From Gordonia alkaliphila (GTDB taxonomy: Bacteria; Actinomycetota; Actinomycetes; Mycobacteriales; Mycobacteriaceae), in contig NZ_JALKBW010000001.1 of assembly GCF_023017165.1 (NCBI RefSeq), forward strand, positions 3,574,015 through 3,638,014: a stretch of 64,000 nt of DNA. Direction: 5' to 3'. Shown here in pieces: positions 46,383 to 56,222 of this stretch (positions within the stretch are counted from its first letter, which is position 1; each line of letters opens with the position of its first letter). Position numbers and translations under genes: made by a program. The notes under the pieces are model-generated. The model worked only from the letters and a program-made list of their open reading frames with translations. It did no database searches and had not been told where the DNA came from.

Positions 46383-47228
46383 ATGTCCCACGCACCGATC
46401 TACGGATCCACCGACGCCGCTCCGGCCGCACCGCGCCGCGTCACCCGACTGCAGCACCTGGCGCAGTGGAAGTCCGAAGGCCACAAGTGGCCGATGCTGA
46501 CCGCCTACGACTACTCCACCGCCCGCATCTTCGATGCGGCCGAGATCCCCGTGCTCCTGGTCGGCGACTCCGCCGCCAACGTGGTATACGGCTACGACAC
46601 CACCGTGCCGATCAGCGTCGACGAACTGCTGCCGCTGGTGCGCGCCGTGGTCCGCGGCGCCCCGCACGCGCTCGTCGTGGCCGACCTGCCGTTCGGCAGC
46701 TACGAGGTGAGCCCGCAGCAGGCCCTCGAGTCGTCGATCCGCTTCTTCAAGGAGGGCGGCGCGCACGCCGTCAAGCTCGAGGGCGGCGAGCGGATAGCCC
46801 CGCAGATCGCGGCGCTGACCGCCGCCGGCATCCCGGTGATGGGCCACGTCGGCTTCACGCCGCAGAGCGTGAACACCCTCGGCGGCTACCGCGTGCAGGG
46901 CCGCGGCGACGGCGCCGACCAGCTGATCGCCGACGCGATCGCCGTCCAGGAGGCCGGCGCGTTCGCCGTCGTCATGGAAATGGTTCCTGCCGAGATCGCC
47001 GCGCAGATCACCCGCAAGCTCACCATCCCGACCGTCGGCATCGGCGCGGGCAACGAGACCGACGCGCAGGTGCTGGTCTGGCAGGACATGGCCGGCTACA
47101 CCCACGGCAAGACGGCGAAGTTCGTCAAGCGATACGCGAATGTAGGCGAGGACCTCTCGCGGGCGGCGCGCACCTACGCGGCCGAGGTGGCCTCCGCGGC
47201 CTTCCCCGGACCCGAACACTCTTACTGA
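46383..47228 (+). CDS. panB: 3-Methyl-2-oxobutanoate hydroxymethyltransferase
   Basis: First committed step of pantothenate synthesis, adding a hydroxymethyl group from methylene-tetrahydrofolate to alpha-ketoisovalerate. The 281-residue protein has [39 protein letters not shown] with the Mg-binding Asp, [36 protein letters not shown] and [12 protein letters not shown]. The ATG at 46383 fits the family start. It is divergent from glnA2 across 186 bases. Corresponds to Rv2225. Confidence 0.95.
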   Translation: MSHAPIYGSTDAAPAAPRRVTRLQHLAQWKSEGHKWPMLTAYDYSTARIFDAAEIPVLLVGDSAANVVYGYDTTVPISVDELLPLVRAVVRGAPHALVVADLPFGSYEVSPQQALESSIRFFKEGGAHAVKLEGGERIAPQIAALTAAGIPVMGHVGFTPQSVNTLGGYRVQGRGDGADQLIADAIAVQEAGAFAVVMEMVPAEIAAQITRKLTIPTVGIGAGNETDAQVLVWQDMAGYTHGKTAKFVKRYANVGEDLSRAARTYAAEVASAAFPGPEHSY

Positions 47229-47256
47229 CCCACCCGCTGCCCCGGCGGCCACGCAC

Positions 47257-47262
47257 TAGTGT
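47257..47262 (+). promoter_or_regulatory. Putative -10 element, leaderless start of the prolyl aminopeptidase gene
   Basis: TAGTGT, seven bases before ATG 47270, with no Shine-Dalgarno sequence. Confidence 0.5.
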
Positions 47263-47269
47263 GGTCGCC

Positions 47270-48229
47270 ATGGCAGCGCTCTATCCCCCGATCGAACCGT
47301 ACGCATCGGGGCATCTGGACGTCGGCGACGGACAAGAGGTCTACTGGGAGACTTCCGGCAACCCCGAGGGCAAGCCGGTGCTCTTCGTCCACGGCGGCCC
47401 CGGCGGCGGCACCTCCCCCGCGCAGCGGCGCTTCTTCGACCCGGAGCGCTACCGGATCATCCTCTTCGACCAGCGCGGCTGCGGCCGGTCCCGCCCGCAC
47501 ATCGCCGACGGCGCCGACCTGAGCGTGAACCACACCGGCGCACTGATCGACGACATGGAGCGGTTGCGCGCCCACCTGGGCGTGGAGCGGTGGCAGATCT
47601 TCGGCGGCTCGTGGGGGTCGACACTCGGATTGGCTTATGCCCAAACGCATCCCGAGCGCGTCACCGAACTGGTGCTGCGCGGCATCTTCCTGCTCCGGCG
47701 CAGCGAGATCGACTGGTATTACAACGGGGGCGCCGCGCACATCTTCCCGGACGTCTGGGAGACCTACCTGGCGCCGATTCCGGAGGCCGAGCGCGACGGC
47801 GACCTGGTCGCCGCCTACCACCGGATCCTCACCGGGCCCGACCCGGCGGCCGCGCAGCGCGCCGCGAGTGCCTGGACCGGCTGGGAGAACCGGACCAGTC
47901 ACCTTCTGCCGCAACCGGATGCGGACTCGTCCGACCGCTTCGACCTGGCCTTCGCGACCATTGAGAACCACTACTTCGTGCACCACGGCTTCCTCGACGA
48001 GGGCCAGCTGTTGACGAACATCGCTGTGCTGCACCACATTCCGGCCGTCATCGTGCAGGGACGCTACGACGTCGTGTGCCCGATGCGCAGCGCCTGGGAT
48101 CTGCACCGAGCCTGGCCGGAGGCAGACCTGGTCATCGTCGACGATGCGGGCCACGCATCGTTGGAAACCGGCATCGCCGACGCCCTGGTGTCGGCCACCG
48201 ACCGCTTCGCCACAGGAGACAACCGTTGA
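47270..48229 (+). CDS. pip: Prolyl aminopeptidase (S33 alpha/beta hydrolase)
   Basis: Removes N-terminal proline from peptides. The 319-residue protein has the oxyanion loop FVHGGPGGGTSPAQRRFFDP, DQRGCGRSRPH, the nucleophile in FGGSWGSTLGLAYA, and the catalytic Asp and His in GRYDVVCP and DDAGHASLE. The start is set by a leaderless promoter; the upstream gene panB is 41 bases away. Its stop overlaps the next gene's TTG start by four bases, coupling it to the CYTH-CHAD protein. Confidence 0.93.
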   Translation: MAALYPPIEPYASGHLDVGDGQEVYWETSGNPEGKPVLFVHGGPGGGTSPAQRRFFDPERYRIILFDQRGCGRSRPHIADGADLSVNHTGALIDDMERLRAHLGVERWQIFGGSWGSTLGLAYAQTHPERVTELVLRGIFLLRRSEIDWYYNGGAAHIFPDVWETYLAPIPEAERDGDLVAAYHRILTGPDPAAAQRAASAWTGWENRTSHLLPQPDADSSDRFDLAFATIENHYFVHHGFLDEGQLLTNIAVLHHIPAVIVQGRYDVVCPMRSAWDLHRAWPEADLVIVDDAGHASLETGIADALVSATDRFATGDNR

Positions 48230-49707
48230 GTGCACGTGAATCGCTGGAAGTAGAGCTCAAGTTCGACGTCGACGCCGGCCAACCCGCGCCGGATCTGAGC
48301 GGACTCGCACCGGGCGGCGCCGGCGCGCCGACGGTGTACGAACTGAACGCCACCTACCTCGACACCGCCGGTCACGACCTGGCCGCGCGGCGGATCACGC
48401 TGCGGCGCCGCACCGGTGGCACCGACGCGGGCTGGCACCTGAAGCGACCGACCACGCACTCCGACGCCCGCCACGAACTCGCGATCGACTTCACCGATGC
48501 GCCGGCCGACGGCGGCGTCCCCGCGCCCATTCGAGACGCCATCCTGGCGATCGTCCGCGACCAGCCGCTGATCCCGGTCGCCGAGATCATCACCGAGCGC
48601 ACCGTGACGCTGGTCCACGGCGCGGACGGCTCCGTGCTGGCGGAGTTCGCCGAGGATCGGGTGCTGGCCCACGCCCATCAGAGCCAGCGCACACAGGAGT
48701 GGGCCGAGTGGGAGTTCGAACTCGTCGACGGCGACGCGGAACTGCTCCCCGCTGCCCGCAAGCTCCTGCGCGCCGCCGGCGCCCGCAAGGCCGCCAGCGT
48801 CTCCAAGCTCGCCCGCGCGATCGGCTCCGAGCCGCACACGCACAAGCCGACACGACTGCGTAAGAAGCCCACCGCACTCGACCTGATGGTGCATTCGCTT
48901 GCCACACATCGGGATTCGTTGGTCGCCTGGGATCCACTCGTGCGGGAGAACGCCTTCGACGCCGTGCACCAGATGCGCGTCACCGCCCGCAAGCTCCGCT
49001 CCATCCTGACGTCGTTCCCGCAGATCCTGGATCCGGCCAGCATCGCCGGTCTCAGCGACGAACTGCGCGAACTCGGCGAGGTCCTCGGTGAGGCACGCGA
49101 CCGCGAAGTGCAACTGGAGATCAACCGAGAACTGCTGGCGCAGGAGAGCGACGTCCCGGCCGACCTGCGGACGGCCCTGATCGACGACGAGATCGCCAGC
49201 CAGGAGCGCGCTCTGCGCACCCTGCGCTACGCGCTGTCCACGCCGCGCTACCTGTCCCTGCTGAACACCCTCGACCGCGTGATCACCGACCCCGTGCCGG
49301 GCCCGGACGCCGACCGCGCCGCCGCGAAGGTGGCCGTCGCCGGCATCGAGCACGCGCGCAAGCGCCTGCGGAAGGCGGAGAAGTGGCTGACCGCGCTGGA
49401 ACCGTGGTCCGCCGAATGGGTGGAGCAGGTGCACCGGATCCGCAAGCGCGCCAAGGCCGTTCGCTACACCGCCGACGCCGCCAAGCCGCTGGACCTGAAG
49501 ACCGCGACCACGACCGCCAAGCAAGCGGCCCGCATTCAGACCCACCTCGGCCATTTCCAGGACACGGTGGTCAACCGCGAGCAGCTCACTCGGGTCTCCG
49601 CGGAACCGGGCCTGTCGGCGCGCGCGATCTTCGTGCTGGGGCGCCTGGATGCACGGGAAGAGACGCGCGGGCGCGCCGCCGTCCAGGCCTATCTCGACGA
49701 GAACTGA
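48226..49707 (+). CDS. CYTH and CHAD domain protein (triphosphate tunnel fold)
   Basis: A 493-residue protein with an N-terminal CYTH tunnel domain carrying the ExExK motif in SLEVELKFDV and conserved basic residues (RRITLRRRTGGTDAGWHLKR), followed by an all-helical CHAD domain with repeated His/Arg/Lys patches (VHQMRVTARKLRSIL, IRKRAKAVRYTADAA). CYTH domains hydrolyse triphosphates; CHAD domains bind inorganic polyphosphate. Together they suggest an intracellular polyphosphate- or triphosphate-directed enzyme. TTG 48226 has AGGAGA upstream. Corresponds to Rv2226. Confidence 0.92.
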   Translation: MSARESLEVELKFDVDAGQPAPDLSGLAPGGAGAPTVYELNATYLDTAGHDLAARRITLRRRTGGTDAGWHLKRPTTHSDARHELAIDFTDAPADGGVPAPIRDAILAIVRDQPLIPVAEIITERTVTLVHGADGSVLAEFAEDRVLAHAHQSQRTQEWAEWEFELVDGDAELLPAARKLLRAAGARKAASVSKLARAIGSEPHTHKPTRLRKKPTALDLMVHSLATHRDSLVAWDPLVRENAFDAVHQMRVTARKLRSILTSFPQILDPASIAGLSDELRELGEVLGEARDREVQLEINRELLAQESDVPADLRTALIDDEIASQERALRTLRYALSTPRYLSLLNTLDRVITDPVPGPDADRAAAKVAVAGIEHARKRLRKAEKWLTALEPWSAEWVEQVHRIRKRAKAVRYTADAAKPLDLKTATTTAKQAARIQTHLGHFQDTVVNREQLTRVSAEPGLSARAIFVLGRLDAREETRGRAAVQAYLDEN

Positions 49708-49742
49708 GGTGTAGTTCACACGAGTTCGGCGTCGCCGACTAC

Positions 49743-49761
49743 ATAGGGTAGCCTCCGCTAA
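49743..49761 (+). promoter_or_regulatory. Putative IdeR/DtxR iron box
   Basis: ATAGGGTAGCCTCCGCTAA matches 13 of 19 positions of the consensus TTAGGTTAGGCTAACCTAA. It lies 48 bases before the siderophore-binding protein gene, so the importer should be repressed by Fe2+-IdeR. Confidence 0.65.
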
Positions 49762-49809
49762 GTACTAACTTTCGGAAGAATCCTCCCCTCGGCGAAAGCA
49801 GGCTCCCCC

Positions 49810-50787
49810 ATGTCCCGTCGTCTTGCCCGGACCGCTCCGGTCCTGGCCGCCCTCGCAGCGGTGAGCCTGGTGTTCACCGCCTGCTCGTCCACCGAGTCCA
49901 CGGCGTCCGGCGCCACCATCAGCGTGGAGGCCACCAACGGTACCGTGCAGGTGCCGAAGGACCCGAAGCGCGTTGTGCTGCTGGACAACACGGCCGCCGA
50001 GACGGTCAAGGCCATGGGCGTCACGCCGGTGGCGGTGCCCAAGGGGCTGCTCGCGCCGTCGAAATTCGGCGACTGGATCGACAACCCGGACATCGCCGAC
50101 GTCGGCACGCACAACGAGCCGAAGATGGAGGTCATCGAGGACGTCGACCCCGACCTCATCATCGCCGGGTACCGCTTCGCCAAGTACACCGCGGATCTGA
50201 CCGCGATCACCGATCAGACCGGCGGCGCCACCATCGACATCGCCGCGTCCGACGACGCGGAGGGCGGCCGGGTGGCGGCGATGATCCGCCAGACCACCAC
50301 GCTGGGCGAGATCTTCGGCAAGCAGCAGCAGGCGGGCGAGATCGTCAGCACCTTCAACGGGCAGCTCGACGCCGCGAAGGCCGTCAGCACCGGGCAGACC
50401 GTCTTCCTGTCGATCGTCAGCGGCGGCAAGATCGACAACGGTGCCAAGCGCATGCAGCCGCTGGTCGCCCCGTTGGACCTCAAGGACGTCTTCGGCGGCC
50501 AGGCCGGCGATCACCACCAGAACTCCGGACTCACCCCCGAGGCGATCGCGCAGGCCAACCCGCAGTGGGTCATCGTGATGGACCGCGACGCGGCCACCGC
50601 GTCCGACGGCGAGAAGACCACGCCCGCGGCCAGTGTCTTCGCCGCCCAGGAGGCGTTCGCCAAGACCGACTTCATGCGCGAGAACCACGTGATCTACCTG
50701 GATCCGGAGTTCTACGTCCGCGAAGGCATTCAGTCCTACGGCCAGAGTTACCAGCAGATCGCCGACGCCCTCGGCGCCGCGAAGTAG
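49810..50787 (+). CDS. Siderophore ABC transporter, substrate-binding lipoprotein
   Basis: A 325-residue type III periplasmic-binding-protein lipoprotein: signal ending in the lipobox FTAC, then the FatB/YclQ-like fold with VPKDPKRVVLLDNTAAETVKAMG at the start and DLIIAGYRFAKY later. It captures a ferric siderophore outside the membrane. The next three genes complete the transporter. It is closest to the catecholate/petrobactin group (YclNOPQ, FatB, CeuE) by permease features, so the ligand is likely a catecholate or mixed siderophore. IdeR box upstream. Confidence 0.88.
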   Translation: MSRRLARTAPVLAALAAVSLVFTACSSTESTASGATISVEATNGTVQVPKDPKRVVLLDNTAAETVKAMGVTPVAVPKGLLAPSKFGDWIDNPDIADVGTHNEPKMEVIEDVDPDLIIAGYRFAKYTADLTAITDQTGGATIDIAASDDAEGGRVAAMIRQTTTLGEIFGKQQQAGEIVSTFNGQLDAAKAVSTGQTVFLSIVSGGKIDNGAKRMQPLVAPLDLKDVFGGQAGDHHQNSGLTPEAIAQANPQWVIVMDRDAATASDGEKTTPAASVFAAQEAFAKTDFMRENHVIYLDPEFYVREGIQSYGQSYQQIADALGAAK

Positions 50788-50791
50788 CGCG

Positions 50792-51811
50792 GTGACCGCG
50801 CAGGCGACCACCACCGCGCCCCGTCCCCCGGCTTCCCGGGCGGCGGGGCGCGGTTGGGCGATGCCGACCATGGTGGTCGCCGCCGTCGCGCTGGTGGCCG
50901 GATCGCTGATGATCGGCGAGTATCACATCACCGCGTCCGGGCTCCTGTCCGGCGACGCGGACATGTGGGAGATGTTCTTCATCTCGCGGGTGCCCCGCAC
51001 GCTCGCGCTGATCTTCGCCGGCATCGCCATGAGCTTCTCCGGCGTGATCATGATGCGCCTGACGCAGAATCGGTTCGTCGAGCCCACCACGGCGGGTACC
51101 GCGGAATGGGCCGGGCTGGGCGTGCTGCTGTCCTGGCTGCTCATCCCCGAATCGTCGCCGCTGGTGAAAATGGTGGTGGCCACCACCACCGCGCTGATCG
51201 GCACGTTCGTGTTCCTCGGCATCATCTCCGGGATCCGCGCGCGCCGATCGGCCGTCGTGCCGCTGGTCGGCATCATGATGGGCGCCGTGGTCGGCGCCTT
51301 CGCCACCTTCATCGCCAACAAGAACCAGTTGCTCCAGTCGCTCACCGCGTGGCGGTCGGGCGGCTTCAACAGCGTGGTGCGCGGCTTCTACGAGCCGCTG
51401 TGGGCCGTGGTCATCATCGCGATCGCCTGCTTCGTCCTCGCCAACTACTTCACCATCGCCGGCCTCGGTCGCGACGTGGCCGTCAGCCTCGGCCTGCGCT
51501 ACGGCCTCGTGGTGACCCTGGGCGTCACCATGGTGGCGCTGGCCACCGGCGTGACCTCCGTCGTCGTCGGTTTCATCCCGTTCCTCGGCCTGGTGGTGCC
51601 CAACCTGATCAGCGCACTCCGCGGCGACGATCTGCGGCGCAACCTCCCGTGGATCGCGGTGCTGTCCATCGTGATGATCGTGGGCTGCGACCTGATCAGC
51701 CGACTCGTGGTGCGCCCCATGGAGATTCCCGTCTCGGTGACCATGGGCGTGCTCGGGACCGTCACCTTCCTCGCGATCCTGCTCTCCGGGAGGTCCCGTG
51801 TCGCCCTCTGA
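50792..51811 (+). CDS. Siderophore ABC transporter permease (YclN/FatD-like)
   Basis: A 339-residue FecCD-family permease with about nine membrane helices. Features shared with B. subtilis YclN are SRVPRTLALIFAGIAMSFSG, LTQNRFVEPTTAGTAEWAGL and VGFIPFLGLVVPNLISALRG (contact loop for the ATPase). GTG 50792 is four bases after the binding-protein stop. It pairs with the following gene to form the channel. Confidence 0.9.
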   Translation: MTAQATTTAPRPPASRAAGRGWAMPTMVVAAVALVAGSLMIGEYHITASGLLSGDADMWEMFFISRVPRTLALIFAGIAMSFSGVIMMRLTQNRFVEPTTAGTAEWAGLGVLLSWLLIPESSPLVKMVVATTTALIGTFVFLGIISGIRARRSAVVPLVGIMMGAVVGAFATFIANKNQLLQSLTAWRSGGFNSVVRGFYEPLWAVVIIAIACFVLANYFTIAGLGRDVAVSLGLRYGLVVTLGVTMVALATGVTSVVVGFIPFLGLVVPNLISALRGDDLRRNLPWIAVLSIVMIVGCDLISRLVVRPMEIPVSVTMGVLGTVTFLAILLSGRSRVAL

Positions 51812-52835
51812 TCTGGCCACCGCCGCACCGTCGATCACCGGCGGCCGGTCCACCCGCGTCTCGCCGACGGCACGTCTGGTGATCGCCGGGCTGCTGGCCG
51901 CCGCCGCGCTCGCCGCGTTCCTGTTGCTGCGCAACGGCATCGACGGCCTGGAAGTGGAGTCGGTGTTCGGGCTCTCGTTCACCCGTCGGGTCAACACCGC
52001 GATCGCGATCGTGATCGCCGCGGTCTGCCAGGGCATGGCCACCGTGCTGTTTCAGACTGTGACGCACAACCGGATCCTGACACCGGCCATCATCGGCTTC
52101 GACTCGCTGTACGTGCTGATTCAGACCGTCGCGGTCAGCGTGGTCGGGGCGAGTTTCATCGCCAACTCCGACACCGTGCCGCAATTCCTGATGCAGACCG
52201 CGGCGATGGTGGTCTTCGCCCTGGCGCTGTACGGCTGGCTGTTCGCCGGCCGCCGCTTCGGGAGCCTGTTCCTGCTTCTGCTGACCGGAGTGGTCCTGGG
52301 CCTGGCCTTCCGGTCGATCGCCGAGTTCCTGCAGCGCCTGCTGTCGCCGACCGACTTCGACGCGCTGTTTCTCAACATGTACGGCCGGATCTCCGACGTG
52401 AACGCGTCCCTGCTGCCGGTCGCCGGCGGACTGGTCGCGGTAGTCGCCGTGGTGGTGTGGCGTCGGCGGCGGATCTACGACGTCCTGCTGCTGGGTCGCG
52501 AGCCCGCCATCGGTCTCGGGCTGGATCACCGCCGCGAGCTGACGCTGACCCTGGTGATGATCGCCGTGCTCATGGCGGTCAGCACCGCACTGGTCGGGCC
52601 GCTCACCTTCTTCGGCTTCATCATCGCCACCCTCGCCTACCAGGTGGCCGGCGACTGGCGGCACCGTGCGCTCCTGCCGATGTCCATCCTCATCGGCATC
52701 TTCACCCTGGCCGCGGGCCAACTGCTGATCAACACCGACGTCTTCGGCACCAACGTCATGCTGACCGTCGTCATCGAGTTCTGCGGCGGCGTCGTCTTCC
52801 TCGGTGTGCTGCTCCTGCGAAAGGGATCGCTGTGA
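51798..52835 (+). CDS. Siderophore ABC transporter permease (YclO/FatC-like)
   Basis: A 345-residue second permease subunit overlapping the first by 14 bases. It has about nine helices and typical parts SFTRRVNTAIAIVIAAVCQG, TVTHNRILTPAIIGFDSLY and VGPLTFFGFIIATLAYQVAG. The two permeases differ, so the channel is a heterodimer. GTG 51798 starts with SPSDLATAAPS; the four-base overlap with the next ATPase gene keeps stoichiometry. Confidence 0.9.
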   Translation: MSPSDLATAAPSITGGRSTRVSPTARLVIAGLLAAAALAAFLLLRNGIDGLEVESVFGLSFTRRVNTAIAIVIAAVCQGMATVLFQTVTHNRILTPAIIGFDSLYVLIQTVAVSVVGASFIANSDTVPQFLMQTAAMVVFALALYGWLFAGRRFGSLFLLLLTGVVLGLAFRSIAEFLQRLLSPTDFDALFLNMYGRISDVNASLLPVAGGLVAVVAVVVWRRRRIYDVLLLGREPAIGLGLDHRRELTLTLVMIAVLMAVSTALVGPLTFFGFIIATLAYQVAGDWRHRALLPMSILIGIFTLAAGQLLINTDVFGTNVMLTVVIEFCGGVVFLGVLLLRKGSL

Positions 52836-53593
52836 TCGAGTTCCACGAGCTCACCAAGAAGTACGCGGAGAACGTCGTCCTGGGACCGGTGTCCGGCGAT
52901 TTCGGCGACGGCGGCCTCACCGCCCTGGTCGGCCCCAACGGCGCAGGCAAGTCGACGCTGCTGACCATCATCGGCCGCTTGCTGAACGCGACCAGCGGCA
53001 CCGCCACCCTCGACGGTGTCGCCATCGACTCGATGAAGCCGCGCGAGGCCGCGAAGAAGCTGGCGGTGCTGCGGCAGGAGAACGGCGTCAATGCGCGCCT
53101 CACCGTGCGCGACCTGGTCTCGTTCGGCCGCTTCCCGCACTCGCGGGGACGACTCGACGCCGAGGACGAGCGTCTGGTCGCCGAGGCCATCGCCTTCCTC
53201 GAACTCGACGACCTCGCCGAGCGGTTCCTGGACGAACTCTCCGGGGGCCAACGCCAGCGCGCGTTCGTCGCGATGACGCTGGCGCAGGACACCCCGGTGA
53301 TCCTGCTCGACGAGCCGCTCAACAACCTCGACATCCGACACCAGGTGTCGATGATGGGCCAACTGCGGCGCGCCGCCGACCTGCTCGGCCGCACCATCGT
53401 GGTGGTGATCCACGACCTCAACTTCGCTGCGGCCTACGCCGACCGGATCATCGCGCTCAAGCACGGCACCATCGTCGCCACCGGCGGCCCCGAGGAGATC
53501 ATGCGCAGCGACCTGCTGTCGGACATCTTCGAGACCACCGTCGACGTACACGTGCTCGACGGGCTTCCCGTCGCCGTCTACGCCGGCCGGTAG
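52832..53593 (+). CDS. Siderophore ABC transporter ATP-binding protein
   Basis: A 253-residue FepC/YclP-type ATPase. It has Walker A VGPNGAGKSTLLTII, the Q-loop in RQENGVNARLTVRDL, the signature ELSGGQRQRAFVAM, Walker B VILLDEPLNNLD and the H-loop VVIHDLNFAAA. GTG 52832 has AAGGGA upstream. The cassette powers import into the cytoplasm; a siderophore synthesis or reductase gene is not next to it. It converges on the RNB nuclease gene 17 bases away. Confidence 0.94.
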   Translation: MIEFHELTKKYAENVVLGPVSGDFGDGGLTALVGPNGAGKSTLLTIIGRLLNATSGTATLDGVAIDSMKPREAAKKLAVLRQENGVNARLTVRDLVSFGRFPHSRGRLDAEDERLVAEAIAFLELDDLAERFLDELSGGQRQRAFVAMTLAQDTPVILLDEPLNNLDIRHQVSMMGQLRRAADLLGRTIVVVIHDLNFAAAYADRIIALKHGTIVATGGPEEIMRSDLLSDIFETTVDVHVLDGLPVAVYAGR

Positions 53594-53610
53594 CCCGCCT
53601 CGACCGCAGA

Positions 53611-55059
53611 TCAGTCGGCGGCGAAGGCGACGGTGGCTGCTTCGGGATCGGCTTCGGTCACCGTGACCACGCAGCGCTGCCCGGCGGCGGGCGCCGGAGT
53701 GCACGGTGCGATGACGGCGGGGACGGCGATGAAGATCTCCGCCGGACGACGACCGGCCGCGTCCCGCATGACCGTCGCGTCGAACCGCGCACCGATCTGG
53801 TCGGCCAGTACCACCGCTTCGGCCAGGTTCACGCTGTTGCGGGCGGCGGTACTCGCCACCGCATCGGCGCCGCTCATCACCTTGCCTAGCCCGGGCAGCG
53901 CAGCGACCACCCAGTCCGGCACCGGCCGCCCGGCGGTCACCGACAGGCAGATCTCCGTGGCGAACCGGTCACCCAGCCGACGCAGCGGCGCCGTGACGTG
54001 CGCGTACAGCCCACCGACACCGGCGTGCACCAGCTCGGCGTCGGTCACCGCATCGGCGGCCCCGACGTCGGCGAGACCGGTGCCGATGGCTCGGTACCCG
54101 GCGCCGCGCATCAGGCGGGCGCCCGCGCTCATCAGCGCGAGGGTCGACGGCTCGTCCGGCGCCAACGACGCCAAGAACTGTCCCGGGGTATCGCCGCGCG
54201 GCCAGTGGGCGCCGAGCGAGGCGGCCACGCTCCGCAGTTCGTCCACCGCCTCGCGCTCGGCGGCCGGCAGCGTCCGGAAGAAGCCGACGCCCGCCGCGCG
54301 CATGATGGTGCCCGCGCACAGGCCCACCAGCAGCGACACCTGCGCATTCCAGCCGTCGGCGGGGGTGCGCGGGGCCAGCTGCAGGGTCCATGCCCGCGCG
54401 TGCCGGGGATCGTGGTTCTCCCGCACCTCCTGGTCCGGCAGGTCCAGCATCACCGCGCCGCGCGCCAGCGACCAGGCTTCGCGCGCCGACGCGAACGCGG
54501 GCAGTGCCGCCAGCGCCGGGTGCAGGGTTCCGGCGGCCGCGTCGGCGGTCACCCCGGCGTAGTCGAGCCGGGCCCGCGAGCGCACCGTCGCGCGCTCGCA
54601 CGTCACGTCGACCACGTCGCCGTCGGCGGCGACCCGCACCGTCCACAGGACGGCGGGCCGGTCGACGTCGGGGAGCAGCGAACCGGCGCCCTCGGACAGC
54701 ACCCGCGGGTGCAGCGGCACGTTGCCGTCCGGGAAGTAGATGGTCTCGCCGCGTCGGCGGCTCTCCGCGTCGAGCACTCCCCCGGGTTCCACCAGGGCGG
54801 CGACGTCGGCGATCGCGTAGTGCACCAGGAAGCCGTCGCCGTCGGCCACCACGCGCACGGCTTGGTCCAGGTCCATCGAGCCGGGCGGGTCGACGGTCAC
54901 CAGTTCCAGATCGCGGTGGTCGGTGCGTCCGTCGGCGTGGCGATCGACGGCCGCCGCGGCCGCGGCTTCGACGTCGGCCGGGAAGTCGACGACCAGGCCC
55001 AGTTCGGCGCGCAACTTCCCGAAGTCGATACCGGGGGCGTGAAATCTGCGTTCGACCAT
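53611..55059 (-). CDS. RNB-domain ribonuclease (RNase II/R family)
   Basis: A 482-residue 3'-5' exoribonuclease reduced to the RNB domain with short extensions and no obvious cold-shock or S1 domain apart from a weak C-terminal beta segment. The Mg-binding centre is in TVDPPGSMDLDQAVRV with alternating acidic residues, then HYAIADVAALVEPGG, YFPDGNVPLHPRVLSEGAGS and later HVTAPLRRLGDRFATEICLS. The lack of RNA-binding domains suggests a limited substrate range. ATG 55059 has GGGAGA upstream. It lies immediately downstream of the RNase P RNA gene on the same strand, about 57 bases apart. Confidence 0.9.
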   Translation of the reverse strand: MVERRFHAPGIDFGKLRAELGLVVDFPADVEAAAAAAVDRHADGRTDHRDLELVTVDPPGSMDLDQAVRVVADGDGFLVHYAIADVAALVEPGGVLDAESRRRGETIYFPDGNVPLHPRVLSEGAGSLLPDVDRPAVLWTVRVAADGDVVDVTCERATVRSRARLDYAGVTADAAAGTLHPALAALPAFASAREAWSLARGAVMLDLPDQEVRENHDPRHARAWTLQLAPRTPADGWNAQVSLLVGLCAGTIMRAAGVGFFRTLPAAEREAVDELRSVAASLGAHWPRGDTPGQFLASLAPDEPSTLALMSAGARLMRGAGYRAIGTGLADVGAADAVTDAELVHAGVGGLYAHVTAPLRRLGDRFATEICLSVTAGRPVPDWVVAALPGLGKVMSGADAVASTAARNSVNLAEAVVLADQIGARFDATVMRDAAGRRPAEIFIAVPAVIAPCTPAPAAGQRCVVTVTEADPEAATVAFAAD

Positions 55060-55116
55060 GTCTCCCTATCCCCTCCGTCGCCCTGTCCCCTCCGCTCGGC
55101 GGAGCGAGAGAAGTGC

Positions 55117-55531
<415 letters not shown>

Positions 55532-55577
55532 GTTCCCTACGATAGCCGCTGCGCGCACGCCGAGACCATGCGACGGG

Positions 55578-56222
55578 TCAGGACAGGTGACCGGTGTCGT
55601 TCACGAGCTTCACCACGGCGCCGCCGTCCGGGTAGTACTCGGCGATCGACAGCGACGCCAGGTCCAGGTGCAGGCGGAACAGGAGTTCCGGTCCGACGCC
55701 GAGCGCATCGCGCAGCATCGTCTTGATCGGCGTCACGTGGCTCACCGCGAGGATCCGGGCGCCCGGGTACTGCGCGAGGAGCTCCCGTTTGGTCGCGACC
55801 AGGCGCGCGCCCACCGCCGCGAAGCTCTCCCCGCCGGGCGGCGCCGTCTCCAGGTCGCCCAGCCACCGCCGATGCAGTTCCGGATCGCGCGCCGCCGCCT
55901 CGCGGAAGGTCAGGCCCTCCCAGGCGCCGAAATCGGTCTCGATCAGGCCGTCGTGCACCTGTACCGGGAGCCCGACGACGTCGGCGACGGCCTGCGCGGT
56001 GGCCCGCGCCCGGGCCAGCGGCGAGGACACGATGACGTCGATCTGGTCGCGGGCGCCCAGCCTCTGCGCGGCCGCGGCCGCCTGCGACCGACCGAGCTCG
56101 GTCAGTGCCGGATCCCCGTGACCGGAGTACCGGCGATCCACCGACAGCGGCGTCTGACCGTGTCGCAGCAGCGTGATCCGGGTGGGCCGATCCACCTGCC
56201 CCTGCCAGTCGGGTGCCGTCAC
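55578..56222 (-). CDS. Histidine phosphatase family protein (CobC-like, no RNase H domain)
   Basis: A 214-residue phosphoglycerate-mutase-fold phosphatase with the active site LLRHGQTPLSVDRRYSGHGD, and VSSPLARARATAQAV, the conserved LIETDFGAWEG and the second His in VSHVTPIKTM. In M. tuberculosis Rv2228c the same phosphatase is fused behind an RNase HI domain. Here the GTG at 56222 overlaps the stop of the Zn-ribbon gene by four bases, leaving no room for the RNase HI part, and the phosphatase stands alone. It may act as alpha-ribazole-phosphate phosphatase in cobalamin synthesis. Downstream gap to rnpB is about 46 bases. Confidence 0.85.
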   Translation of the reverse strand: MTAPDWQGQVDRPTRITLLRHGQTPLSVDRRYSGHGDPALTELGRSQAAAAAQRLGARDQIDVIVSSPLARARATAQAVADVVGLPVQVHDGLIETDFGAWEGLTFREAAARDPELHRRWLGDLETAPPGGESFAAVGARLVATKRELLAQYPGARILAVSHVTPIKTMLRDALGVGPELLFRLHLDLASLSIAEYYPDGGAVVKLVNDTGHLS

